64,000 bases of DNA from Diospyros lotus (taxonomy: Eukaryota > Streptophyta > Magnoliopsida > Ericales > Ebenaceae): assembly GCF_014633365.1 (NCBI RefSeq), contig NC_068338.1:14084616-14148615 (forward strand), read 5' to 3'. The position numbers were made by a program, and so were the translations under genes. The first letter of the stretch is position 1. Each line of letters starts with the position of its first letter. The notes under the pieces are model-generated. The model saw only the letters and a program-made list of their open reading frames with translations, was not told where the DNA came from and searched no databases. Positions 1 through 10,539 of this stretch are shown one piece after another.

Positions 1-1
1 G

Positions 2-1492
2 GTGTTAGCTCAGGCACAAGTCCAGATGGCACAGACACAACCGACTGCCTCTCAACCTCCAGGTGGCGGACCCCCTCCAGAAGAAAGAGAAGGTAGGAGG
101 GACACAAGGCGAGCTGGCTCGGTCCGTTCCTCCAACCTACACTCTCGAAGGGCGAAAGAGTGGCGATGCTATGACGGGGAGCCTGGGGTGCACCTCGCCA
201 AACAAAGGACGGGTGCCAGCCTTTGTAGAAATCGCCACGAATATGCCCATGAAGGGAATTGCCGACTTAGGAATCCACGACATGGGAATTCTTTGGCGGG
301 GATCAGCAGTGGCCATGGCACCCACCACAGCTCTCCCGACCATGAGAATAGAGGGCGACGTCCCCCGCGAGATCGCCATTGCTCAGGACCAGTTTCTGCA
401 CGGGAAGAATAACCCCCCACCAGACGATCGGCGAATCAAGAGCCCATAGTGGGGGAACTATTGCTAAGAATTCAACAGCTGGAGGCCAGACATGGGGCGC
501 ACGATCGGAGGGAAAGCCATGAAGAAAAGACCCCATTCTCCAGGGAAATAGAGCTGGAACCTCTCCCCCGCAAATTTAAGGTCCCCAGCATCCCTCAGTA
601 TAAAGGGGACAGCGACCTCTTCGATCACCTGGACGCTTTCAATGTCCAGATGGACTTGTAAACCTCCAGCTCACTGGCCAAGTGTCAAGCTTTCCCCGCG
701 ACCTTAGGAGATATCCCTTGGGCGTGGCTAAGAAGACTTCACCCCCGCAGCATTTGCAATTGGGAGGAATGCCAGAAGAAATTCATAGATCAGTACAGGT
801 TGCTTCAAAGGCTGCTCGCCCCAACATGCCACCTCGCTACAGTATTCCAATGGTCTGGCGAATCTTTGAAAGATTACATAGAAAGGTTCAGATGCGAAGT
901 GAATAATGTCGAGAGCCCCTCCGACGAAAGTATCCTAACTGCGATCTCCGCCGGGCTTCGGAAGGATGAAAAACTTTACGAAAGCATCTATAAGTCTCCG
1001 ATAAGGGATCTCGGCGAGTTCTACGAGCGAGCTGCAAAGGAGGTTTGGTGGGAAGAAGCATTTGGCCTAAAAAAGTCGAGCGACCAGAAGAAGGGGGCGG
1101 AACACACCGGCCAGAACAAAAAGAGAGCTGATGAGGACTCTCGCAAGGAAGGTCGAGAACGAAGTCCCAATGACCAGGAGGCTAAAAAGGCGAGGTTCAG
1201 GCAAGGAAACGAACGACCAGCACACCAGGGTCGGTATGGAAATTACAGTATCTTATCTGACTCCCAAGATAGGATCTTCGCCACAGAGCGCAACAAGGAA
1301 GATTTAGGAAGGCCTAATCCCATGAAGACTCCCGACAAGTACAGAACTAAGAGCAAATTCTGTGCCTACCACAACGAAGTGGGACATACCACATCTAAAT
1401 GCTGGGCGTTGCAAGATGCAATCGAAGAGCTGATCAGGAGAGGTCGGCTGCGTGACTATGTGGTGCATCCTAGGGATCAGCAGCCCAAATAG
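2..1492 (+). pseudogene. Tat gag (capsid/nucleocapsid), broken
   Basis: The gag polyprotein would form the virus-like particle. One reading frame (frame 2) runs through the whole interval and is cut by stops at 410-412 and 659-661, ending at a further stop at 1490-1492. The central part has the usual plant Ty3 capsid pattern, including FKVPSIPQYKG and HLDAFNVQMDL before the second stop and LKDYIERF near codons 280-290 of the frame. A CCHC-like knuckle of the Tat type (CAYHNEVGHTTSKC) lies at about 1361-1402. The first stop sits where CAA would fit (TAA) and the third where CAG would fit (TAG). The true start is outside the window. Family assignment is secure; function is lost. Confidence 0.85.
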
Positions 1493-2353
1493 CCGGCTCA
1501 ACAAAACCCTGGTCAAACTCCCGAGCAGGACCACATGCCTACGGTGAGAACTATCTTTACTATCCATGGGGGGGCCCACATCACAGGGACTTCCAACAGG
1601 TTACATGAACGATATGTTTGGGAAGTCGGCCACCTTTTGCTTGTCGGGAACGGAAGCCAAGAGGGACCCTCCAAGAAAGCCAAGACAGCTTCGGAAGATG
1701 TCTCTTTCACTAAAGATGATTTCAAAGGCGTGCATTGGCTGCACAATGATGCCCTCGTAATCCGAGCTTGGATTGGCAATATGGAAGTACGGAGGGTCAT
1801 GATTGACATAGGCAGCTCGGTGAACGTCATATGCAAGGGATGTTTCGACCAGATGGGATTAAGGCTGGACCAGCTAACATCCTCTTCGGAGCCCCTATAT
1901 GGATTCACTGGCGATACGGTAATACCGAAAGGGCGTATAAGGCTCCCATTAATAGTTGGGGAATCAGACCTCCAGGCGACAACAATGGCGGATTTCCTCA
2001 TCATTGACGGCCCTTCCGCATACAATGTCGTCATGGGTAGACCAGCCATGAACGACTTGGACCTGGTTGTCTCAACCAAGGCCCTAGCCATCAAATTCCC
2101 GACCCCAAAGGGGACCGATTGTATGAAGGGTGAACAACATTCGGCGAGGCGTTGTTACGAGGGGGCACTGAAAATAGGGCTTAAAGGAAAAAAGATAAAT
2201 ATGGTTTCCGGAAGGGAGACCCGAGTCTCCAATGACCAGGGAGTCAGCCACGACCTGGACCCACGCGATGTGGACTGTGACCGAACTGCCAGCCCGACCC
2301 ACGAGCTGGAAGATGTTATAGTCAGCAGCTTAGACGTTGAAAGGCGCCTCTAG
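1493..2353 (+). pseudogene. Tat aspartic protease region
   Basis: This continues frame 2 from gag. The retropepsin-like core lies at about 1780-2060, around VRRVMIDIGSSVNVI. The active-site triplet is D-I-G rather than the family's usual D-T-G or D-N-G, so a key residue is changed. A second conserved strand, YNVVMGRPAMNDL, is present at about 2020-2056. The frame ends at a TAG (2351-2353) where a CAG would fit, and the RT region follows with no gap. It would process the Gag-Pol polyprotein; as it stands it is a relic. Confidence 0.8.
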
Positions 2354-3300
2354 GTGGGCAGAGGTCTCTCCCTTGAGGTAAAATCCCAACCGATCGAATT
2401 CCTTAAAGCCAATCTGGACGTATTCGCGTGGAACCACGAAGATATGGTGGGAATAGACCCGATGATAATGCAGCATCGGCTCAATGTCAACCCCAACCAT
2501 AAGCCAATTCGTCAGAAAAGGCGGCCGATGACGGCTGAGAGATATGCGACCTTGAAGGAAGAAGTGGATAAACTCTTAACTAGCGAGTTTATCCGGGAAG
2601 CTCAATATCTGACATGGGTGGCGAACCCGATCTTGGTGAAGAAGAAGAACGAGAAGTGGAGAACTTGCATCAACTTCACTGACCTAAACAAAGTTTGTCC
2701 AAAAGATAGCTTCCCTCTACCAAGAATTGACTAGCTCGTGGATGCAACGGCCGACCACCAGCTTCTGAGCTTCATGGATGCCTACTTGAGGTACAATCAG
2801 ATCCCGATGAACCCCGATGAAGAGGAGCATACCTCTTTTATGATAGATCGAGGATTATATTGTTACAAGGTAATGCCCTTCGGACTGAGGAATGCAGGGG
2901 CGACATACCAACGGCTAGTCAACATGATATTCGAAGATCTAATCGGGAAAACCATGGAAGTATACGTTGATGATATGCTGGTGAAATCCAAACAGGTCGC
3001 CAACCATGTTAACGACCTGGAGGAAACATTCCAGATTCTGAGGAAGTACCAGATAAAGTTAAATCCACTCAAATGCTCGTTCGGTGTGGCTTCTGGAAAG
3101 TTTTAGGGATTCATGGTAAACGAAAGAGGGATCGAGGCCAACCCTGAGAAGATCCAAGCTCTACTTGACATGCGATCGCCCACTAAGACTAAGGAAGTGC
3201 AAAGCCTAAACAGACAGGTGGCGGCCCTTAGCAGGTTCGTCTCCAAATCTTTTGATAAATCCATCCCATTTTTCAAAGTCTTGAAGAAAGCAAGTAGCTT
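2354..3300 (+). pseudogene. Tat reverse transcriptase
   Basis: This is the RNA-dependent DNA polymerase of the element. Visible blocks in order are WVANPILVKKKNEKWRTCI with NKVCPKDSFPLPRID, then SFMDAY, then YCYKVMPFGLRNAGATYQR, then the catalytic box YVDDMLVKS at about 2963-2989, then LNPLKCSFGV. The YVDD aspartates are intact. Two stops interrupt the frame at 2732-2734 (a CAG would fit) and 3104-3106, between FGVASGKF and GFMVNERGIEANP. The frame is the same as for gag and protease, so the original element had a single gag-pol frame. Confidence 0.9.
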
Positions 3301-3780
3301 CGAATGGATGGAAGAGTGTGAGACTGCCTTCCAGCAGTTGAAAGACTACATGGGGAAGGCTCCCCTCATGTCAAAGCCAAAGGAAGGGGAGGAACTAATT
3401 GTCTACCTAGGGGTGTCTGAGTATGTAGTAAGCACCGCCCTGGTTCGAGATGAAGACCGGGTTCAGTACCCGGTATACTATGTATGCCATAGGCTACTCG
3501 ACGTCGAAACAAGATACTTCCCCATGGAAAAGCTCGCTTTTTCCCTAGTGGTCGCATCCCGAAAGCTACGCCCCTATTTTCAAGCCCATCAGATCAGTGT
3601 ATTGACCAAACATCCACTGAAGCAGATTTTACAGAAGCCTGATTCATCCGACCGCCTCCTCAAGTGGGCGATCGAGCTCGCCCAATTCAACATAAAATAC
3701 AAGCCAAGGACAGCTATAAAGGGTCAGATACTGGCAGACTTCGTTGCAGAATTTACGGAGCCGACGGAAGAACCAGCCCC
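3301..3780 (+). pseudogene. Tat RNase H (first domain)
   Basis: The conventional Ty3 RNase H lies directly after RT in the same frame. Recognisable pieces are EWMEECETAFQQLK, then LIVYLGVSEYVVSTALV, then YPVYYVCHRLLDVETRYFPMEK, then LLKWAIELAQFNI and the typical end KGQILADFVAEFT. The strand that normally starts with a catalytic aspartate reads YLGVSEYV here, so the first acidic residue is absent. This is expected for elements that rely on a second RNase H, but that is an inference from family behaviour. No stop falls inside this domain. Confidence 0.82.
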
Positions 3781-3789
3781 CCCAACCTC

Positions 3790-4315
3790 GCCAGTCTGGG
3801 AATTATTTGTTGATGGCTTCTCCAGCGAGCATGGGTCAGGAGATGGCGTACTCCTGGTGAGCCCGGAGGGACACAAAATCCCCTACGCATTGAGGTTCGG
3901 GTTTAGAGCAACCAACAATGAAGCTGAATACGAAGCACTACTAGTCGATCTCCACCTAGCAAAAGAAGTCAAGGCAGAGCGATTAAAAATTTTCAGCGAC
4001 TCCCAGCTTGTGGTCTGCCAAGTGCAAGGGGAATATCAGGCAAAGGGTCCAAAGGTGGTAGCGTACCTCCAGAAAGTTCAGGAATTGTTACACTTTTTCG
4101 ATAAGTGCGAAGTGAATCAAGTCTTGCGGAGCCAGAACTCTCATGCCGATGCCCTAGCTCGTTTGGCTTTAGTTGGAGAAACTGACTCATTGGGAGCCAT
4201 CCCTATAGAGTTCCTAGCAACACCGAGCGCAGAAAAAAGAACTGAGACATTGACAGTCGAGCTAAGGCCAAATTCATTGATGAAACCAATCGTGGACTAT
4301 TTACAAGGGGGATAG
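3790..4315 (+). pseudogene. Tat second (archaeal-type) RNase H
   Basis: This additional RNase H domain marks the Tat clade. It begins around WELFVDGFSSEHGSG (about 3796), continues with TNNEAEYEAL and FSDSQLVV, and ends with SHADALARLAL (about 4138-4170). The four acidic positions of an RNase H1 fold (D of VDG, E of EAEYEA, D of SDSQ, D of HADALA) are all visible, unlike in the preceding domain. A stop at 4313-4315 (a CAG would fit) separates it from the integrase part. Confidence 0.85.
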
Positions 4316-5509
4316 TTGCTAAGCGACAAACTCGAGGCATGGCGCCTTAGAGCTCGGGCGGCCAGATATTGTATCTGCGACGATATGCTGTACGAACGAG
4401 GGTTCTCAGTCCCGTTACTCATATGCATTGATGAGCCTGATTGCCAAGTGATTCTCAATGAAATCCATGCCGACCACTGTGGTAATCATGCTGGGGGGAT
4501 ATCCCTGGCCCAGAAGGCATTCCGCCAAGGCTTTTACTGGCCTACCATGAAGTGAGACACTACAAACCTGGCAAGGAGGTGATGTATGCCAGAGGTTTGC
4601 AAAAGTGCCACGAGCTCCCCCTGCCTATCTTCAGCAAATGAGCAGCCCATGGCCTTTCGCCATGTGGGACATCGACCTGATCGGGCCGCTTCCAACAGCT
4701 CGCGGCGGGTGTAAGCATGCTATCGTGGTTGTAGATTACTTCACCAAGTGGGCGGAGGCAAAGGAGCTCGCACAGATATCCACCACAAAGGTAAAAACTT
4801 TGTGTGGAACAAAATCATCTGCAGGTTCGTCGTCCCTCAACAAATAGTCACCAACAATGGGACCCAATTTAGTAGGGAGCAGTTCGTACAATTTTGCGAG
4901 TCACTGGGGATCAGAAAAAGTTTCACAACCGTGGACCACCCATAAGCCAACGGTTAAGTCGAAGCCGTGAACAAGATAATCAAACAAATATTAAAGACCA
5001 AGTTGGAATCAAGAAAGGGAGCGTGGGTGGATGAACTACAAACCGTGCTCTAAGCTTACCGAACCATAGCTCGCATAACCACGGGAGAAACCCCATTTTC
5101 TATGGTATATGGATTCGAGGCGATGATCCCAGCGGAAAATGAAGTAACAAGCCAGCGAAGAGCCATTTTCGACCAAGAGAACAATGACCAATTACTAGCC
5201 TCAAGTCTCGACCTACTTGAAGAAACAAGGGGGACAACTCGCTTAAGAATGGCAACTTACCAACAGCGCGTGGCAAGATACTATAATCGGAAGGTCCGAG
5301 TCTGATGTTACAAAGTCAACGATCTCGTGTTACGCCTTGTCCTTCCCGGAGCTCGGAAGAGCAGTGAAGGGACGTTGGGCCCAAGCTGGGAAGGCCCCTA
5401 TACTGTAAAGGAAAATCTTAGCAACGGAGCATATCACTTGGCCGGTATGGACGGAGCAGTTCTCCTGAGAGCTTGGAATGCGGAGCATCTGAGACCATAC
5501 TTTCGATAA
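4316..5509 (+). pseudogene. Tat integrase, broken by frameshifts and stops
   Basis: The integrase would insert the DNA copy. The N-terminal H-H-C-C zinc region starts at about 4440 (IHADHCGNH) and its cysteine pair lies past a one-base deletion near 4580. The core has WDIDLIGPLP with the first acidic residue (4665-4695) and DYFTKWAEA; a second one-base deletion near 4799 restores frame 2. The second catalytic aspartate is replaced by asparagine (VTNNGTQF, about 4849-4872). The glutamate region follows two stops (4943-4945 and 4955-4957). More stops are at 4553-4555, 5051-5053 and 5303-5305. The C-terminus, ending HLRPYFR at 5506, matches the GPY/F-type end of Ty3 integrases. It is clearly inactive. 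Confidence 0.88.
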
Positions 5510-6499
5510 GTAAACATCATCTCCCTCTCTCGCATTCTCAATTGTGAACTTTGTTGACATTTATTTCACTAAATCGAGCAACAAAATTCTGTTTGCACCA
5601 TATTAACGTGTTCTTTATCTCTGATAAATCTTTTTACACCCCTGCTTTGGTTGTTAAGAATAAGAACCAAAAAATAACCGAAGGGATAGAAGACTACGGT
5701 TTGCGAGTTGGGGCCCATTCAACTTGGCCAACGTGCCATGGTTTGTGGCTTATCTGAGCATTCATCTTAGTCTTCACCCTAGGTTATGGTTGACAAAGCG
5801 AAGCCCATTCATCTTGGCCGCAGTGTCATGGTTTGGTGCTAAAACGAGTCACCACCCTTTAAAAATAATCATGGTTCACTGGTCGGGGTCCTATTATCTT
5901 GACAAAATGCATGAACTGTGACCTACTTGAGTGTTCATCTTGACCTCACCAAAGCCCTCAAAAGTCATGGTACATTAGCTGGGGGCAAACCATGACCCAC
6001 CTGGGCGTATAACTTGACGACAAAATTTGAATTAATTTAACAACTATCGTACTACGGCATGTTAGTTTGGATTTGATCCCGCGATCCAGGATCTACTGAG
6101 CACGCGGTTCGAGCTAGCGCTATCTTGTTCGATGTGTTATTTAAAGCCGTTTGTTTTCAAATTTCCTTGTTTATAAGTTAAAGACACGCTCGAGTTAACT
6201 GAATTTAAGCTCGTTTCTATGCTATGTTTTCAGAGATCGCAGTAAATGACAAGGAAGTAGAAAACTGATTGAACGAAAGGAAATGTATTGTTTCAAAAAT
6301 TCAAAGTACAAAAAAAAATAATAATAATAGTCTAATGGCCTGGAGGATCTCGGCTTGGAGTCGCCACGCCTTGGGAAGTAGGGTTGGTGGTGTCCTCAGC
6401 AGAAAGATCAACAACGGCCTGATCAGGTTTGGACGTAGGGGCATCGACTCGGGAGCTCGCAGCATCGGCGGCATATTTCTTCACTGCCTCCACCGCTTT
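5510..6499 (+). repeat. Tat non-coding tail with degenerate repeats
   Basis: No gene is visible between the integrase stop and the antisense gene. At about 5700-6000 a loose repeat recurs with the theme 'cattcatcttgg(cc)...gtcatggtt...' (for example around 5714, 5806, 5869 and 5935), each copy heavily diverged. Such arrays between pol and the 3' LTR are common in Tat elements. The short forward ORF at about 6269-6514 overlaps the end of the antisense gene and looks like chance. Confidence 0.6.
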
Positions 6500-8656
6500 C
6501 TAGCCAAAGAATGAGAAATCAAGATTTGGGTGCGCTTTCCACAAAGTAAAAAGAAACGCACCACAGACGTCGGACTCAACCTCCTCGTGCTCCCTTGCAA
6601 CCCGGAACTCGACATCGACCTTCAGCTGCTCGATCTCTGGTCGGGACCGCTCCAGTTCGCCTCGCATCGCAGCTAAGTCTGCTTCAGCCTTATTCAGCTT
6701 CGAGGTGGCTTGGGAACAAGCCAAGTCGAGCACTTGTTTCTTGCGATACAGCTCGTCTTCGACCTCTTTCTTGGCCCTCTCGGCCTCCCTTACTCAGTCC
6801 TCTAGGCCTTCGACCTGGCCTCGATATCTGCAGGATTCACCGGTGACGAAGGCCAGGCTCTCCTCCAACTTCTTTTTGTCTCTTTCAAGCCCCTTGGTAG
6901 CAGCTTCGAGCTTCTCTTCTTCTTTCTTGGCACGAACTCTTTCTTCCTTCAACTTAAAGACTCCCAAGGAAGCCTACAAAATCGGAGGAGTTAGCACACT
7001 CGAAAAAGGTAAAATAAAGAAGTACAAGGACAAGAAAAGAAACCTCACTAGGAGACTGTGATGAGCGACGTAATCCTCAAGTGCTTCGCCTGATACTTCC
7101 TTCCTGTCCAGGCTCTTTGCATAATTGCCAAGGACCCGGTCAATGCTGTCAAGAAGAGGGGCAAAATACGTCCCACCGGCCATGACGTCAGACGCCTCTG
7201 GCCCCGCGGAGGCGCTCATTTTCTTCCTCTTGTCCACCTGGGCCCACTGATCAAGTTGTGAGGTTGGAGAAATCTTTCTTTTACTCCCAGAAACTTCCTC
7301 GCAAGCCACGGATTTCCCTCGACTCGCAGCGGTCTCGGCTGCCCCAGGCTGTGAAGAGGTCCTGGCAGGAATGGACCTTGCGAGAACCTTGGCCACTGGC
7401 GCAGGTTCAGCACCCGGAAGACGGAGGGCGTCATGCCTCGAACCGGCTGCTTCAATGCGGGCTCCAAGCCCTTGGGCCTTCGCAGGGGAAGAAGAAGCAC
7501 GGATAGCCTTGGGGATGCTGGAAAGAGCGGAAGGGCCGGGTTGTTCGAGCTGGAGCCTCATCGCCTCGGATGGTGTCGATAGCGCTGCAACGGTAACCTC
7601 ATCGCGACCTCTGCTCTCCCTAACCAGACTCCTGTCGAAGTCAACTTCGTCAAAAACCAACCTTATCTCCCTTTGGCCACGGATTCCGATGTTGCCTTTT
7701 CTGACTTCCTTGATGCTAAAGGGAGGGGCGAGCTGATAATCGCAAAGAATGGACTCATAGAACTCGCAGTCATCTTCGTCAGTCTTTAAGTCCGAAGCCA
7801 CTTGAAGATCTTATGCTTCAGAAATGGTTAGTTCAGGTTGCCCCCCGATGACGTCTGTAAAACCAGAAAGACGTATGAAGGAAAGATAGGCATAGCCAAA
7901 TTGATGATTACGGGTACAGACAAAAAAAAAAAAAGAAAGAAAGAGAGAGTGGGGGAGTGGGAAATTACTACTCACTCGACACAAGAACGAAACTGAAGTT
8001 GTTAACGTCTTTGAGAGAAGAACAAGACAGGTAGAACCATTGGGACTTGTAGTCTCCAACGTTAGACCTGCCCTTGGCCCTTCCCTGAGGTAAGACTCTC
8101 TTGTAGTTTGAGGAGCGAGCTGCCATGTAATATAGCCCGTCCTTGGTACCCTTGAAAGAATAAAGGTACCTAAGTACTCTAGGAGTTGGAAGATGAAGTT
8201 TGTTCTTTTTGAAAAGAAGGGCAAGGGAGGTTATTTGAGGGTACGAATTAGGCGTCAACTGAGGTAAGGCTGGAGTTGACACCTAAAACCGAACTCTAAG
8301 TGTTGGGGGCTAATGGCAACAAACCCCATGAGGGGGAAAGCTGAGTGGTCACCAGGGGAAGGGACCATCAGACGAGTCCCGCAGGGGAGGCGGTATATGG
8401 CGGCGTGTGACGTCAGCTCGCCGATCGTCAACCTAGAGGGATACCGCTTAAAGATCTGACGAGCCGCATGCTCCTCGGCAGATCGCTGGGTTAAAACGGG
8501 GGTAGTACGCTAAAGAGCTCTCTCAGCGACCTTTGAACGAGATGAAGCCGCATCTTGAACAGCCCGCGACAGCATCATTCCTCTTTGCCCCGAAGAGCTG
8601 GAGGTGTCATCGCTTTCTACCCTGTAGTTGCGGCGCTTCTGACCTGATGTCGACAT
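6500..8656 (-). pseudogene. Tat antisense accessory gene, spliced, decayed
   Basis: This is a gene read opposite to gag-pol. A start ATG lies at 8656-8654. Exon 1 (8656-7976) encodes a plant 'putative gypsy-type transposon' (Transposase_28-like) region: RLTIGELTSHAAIYRLPC, FVAISPQHLEFGF, QLTPNSYPQITSLALLF and RGRAKGRSNVGDYKSQWFY are typical. Intron 1 (7975-7855) has GA|GTGAGT and TTTTACAG sites. Exon 2 is 7854-7049. Intron 2 (7048-6974) has A|GTGAGG and TTTTGTAG sites. Exon 3 (6973-6500) encodes a charged, likely coiled-coil tail (KKEEEKLEAATKGLERDKKK) ending DFSFFG. Three stops, at ERAL*RTT, ISEA*DLQ and GLED*VRE, each fit one C-to-T change, and a frameshift lies near 8270. Its function is unknown. 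Introns are inferred from splice signals and frame continuity. Confidence 0.72.
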
Positions 8657-9130
8657 CTAAAAAAAAAAGAAGAAGAAGAAGAAGAAAAGAATCAGAGCGT
8701 CCAATCAAAGCTCCTAGGGGCACCTTCTACATGTCAGGTCACGCGCTTCGCAACAGGGCATGACTCGAAAGAAAAATGGGGGCTAGGATTTCTAAGTTTA
8801 CCGAAGCTCTTGAGATAGGCGGAGCCCACTTCCATAAACCACCCCACCATTGCCAAGCGGCAAGGTACAGGAGCGGAAATAATAAGAAGGATAGAAGTAG
8901 AGCCAAAGCACACTGAAGAGATACGAGGAACTCACTATTCTTAAGTTGATTGCTGCAAAGATCACTAACAGTAACCAGTTGAGAAGCTGGAGCGAAGAGG
9001 CTTCGGGACCGACGGTGATGGGGTCTCGAAATCGAAAGAAAGCAAGTTGCAGGAACTAGGGAAATCTTTAAAATGAGACGGTAAAGGGGGAGCCAAATGA
9101 CCCCCTTTCCCCTTTTATAACTCAAGACAC
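8657..9130 (-). promoter_or_regulatory. Promoter and 5' leader of the antisense Tat gene
   Basis: Read on the - strand, a TATA box (TTATAAAAGG) lies at 9120-9111, about 460 bp ahead of the start codon. Between them there is no long convincing coding frame. Just before the ATG the - strand has a TTC-repeat and T-run ending in AG at about 8690-8658, which would serve well as a polypyrimidine tract and 3' splice site, so a 5'-UTR intron is likely. The donor was not pinned down. This is inference from sequence signals only. Confidence 0.5.
8662..8690 (+). repeat. A-run and AAG microsatellite
   Basis: A poly-A run is followed by about six AAG/GAA units. On the - strand it forms the pyrimidine tract just upstream of the antisense gene's start codon. 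Confidence 0.85.
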
Positions 9131-10320
9131 CTGCCGTTAGATGAAGAGACTGACGAGCTTCCCCAAGATCCAATGGCAGTGCGCAAAAGCGTAGGAAATA
9201 CGGACATGATGATTAGCAGTTATGGGAAACGTGCACATTAAATGCTAATTGTTTTGTATTAAATTTGCATGAGTTTTATGAGAAATATTAATAGACAACT
9301 TAAATTATTAATTAAGTCATAGAAAATTATCCATTTATTTAAAATATTATTTTTATATCTTTATTCTATGTATATTTATATAATATTAAAATATGATAGT
9401 CAAATAAAGTATTTTGCCAAGTGTCAATCAATGGTGAATTTTTTTCCTCAAAAACTTGCATTAAATCAAATGTAGTGATTAATTAATTATTAATTACTTT
9501 AATAATTATATTATAGTCTTGAAAATGTGATGCCTTAACAAGTTCATAAAAAATTATTTAAGGTTGTCAAATGCTACAGTTTTTCAATGCTAATTAACAT
9601 TTAAGGTATCACATTTTTAAGACTATGGAAGAAATCAAAATTAATTTTTTTAAAATTTTGTTATTATTGAAAAAACTTATTCTTACTCATATTTAAGAGT
9701 TTTAATTTATATTTATAATTATAATATAATAAATAGAAAATAACGAACGTTTTTAAGTGGAAATATTATATATTTTATAATATTTATTTATAAATAGATA
9801 TAATATAATAAAAAAAATTATAAGTATTTTCTCAAGTGACCTATTTAATATGTTAATTATTCTTTAATACATTGAATGACAGTATATTGAATTAAAAGTG
9901 TTCTCCATTAGCATATTGAATAGTGAATAATTAAGTAAACTTAAATTTTTTCAACATGATTAAAGATTAAAAAAAAATTATAATTATCAATTTTGTTAAA
10001 ATTATTTAAAATAATAAATTTATTTTTTATTTTTAAATTAAACTCTCCCATATATCATACGGGTTCACCACTAATTAATTAAAATTTTAATTTAAAAAAT
10101 TAAAATAAAAATAAATTTAACAAAATTTTAATAATTTTAAAAAATATATATTTTTTATTTTTAATCAATTAATTTAGTTAATTTAATTCAATTAATTTAT
10201 TTTTAATTTTTTCCTTTACTCTTTTAAAAAATAATAAATTAATTAATGTTTTTTAATTTATATTAAAAAATATAAAATGTAATTTTGAAAAGTAGTGGTT
10301 GTTTTGGTATATAATTTATA
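9131..10320. other. AT-rich gene-less segment inside the Tat element
   Basis: From about 9230 the sequence turns strongly AT-rich, with many TTAATTAA-like runs and no coding frame. It differs sharply in composition from the GC-balanced Tat DNA on both sides, so it is probably part of a foreign insertion, perhaps the interior of the CACTA element whose end is at 10811. A matching left terminus was not found. Confidence 0.45.
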
Positions 10321-10350
10321 TATGCGATTATATAACAAGGGGGCTTCGCA

Positions 10351-10410
10351 GATCAGACGGTCAAGCGCATGCACATGCACAATGGAGGTCGGGGGTTCGA
10401 AACTGGGGAA
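10351..10410 (+). other. tRNA-like A-box/B-box segment (possible SINE head)
   Basis: The sequence gatcagacggtcaagc (10352-10367) resembles a pol III A box and gggttcgaaac (10393-10403) a B box, about 40 bp apart, as in the head of tRNA-derived SINEs. A GC-rich stretch follows to about 10510. No matching acceptor stem or SINE tail was recognised, so this is only a resemblance. Confidence 0.3.
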
Positions 10411-10539
10411 GGGGAGCGCGCGGACATGCGGCCACGTGGCTGCATGGGTGGGCCAGTCCAAGTGAGTGGGCGTGGGCGGGTCCAAGCAGGTGGGGGCGCG
10501 GGCGGGTGGGAGAAATTAAAATTTTTAATTTTGTTTTAA

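Noticed and set aside
137..536. Short - strand frames at the left end
   Set aside because: They are shadows of the broken gag frame on the + strand.
8296..8310. 'gttgggggctaatgg' as a Tat polypurine tract and LTR start
   Set aside because: On the - strand it encodes part of the conserved VAISPQH block of the antisense gene, and no LTR follows; the true tract is at 10907-10920.
8739..9173. 144-codon - strand frame upstream of the antisense gene
   Set aside because: It overlaps the TATA box and presumed 5' leader, has no motif, and is best explained as non-coding leader DNA.
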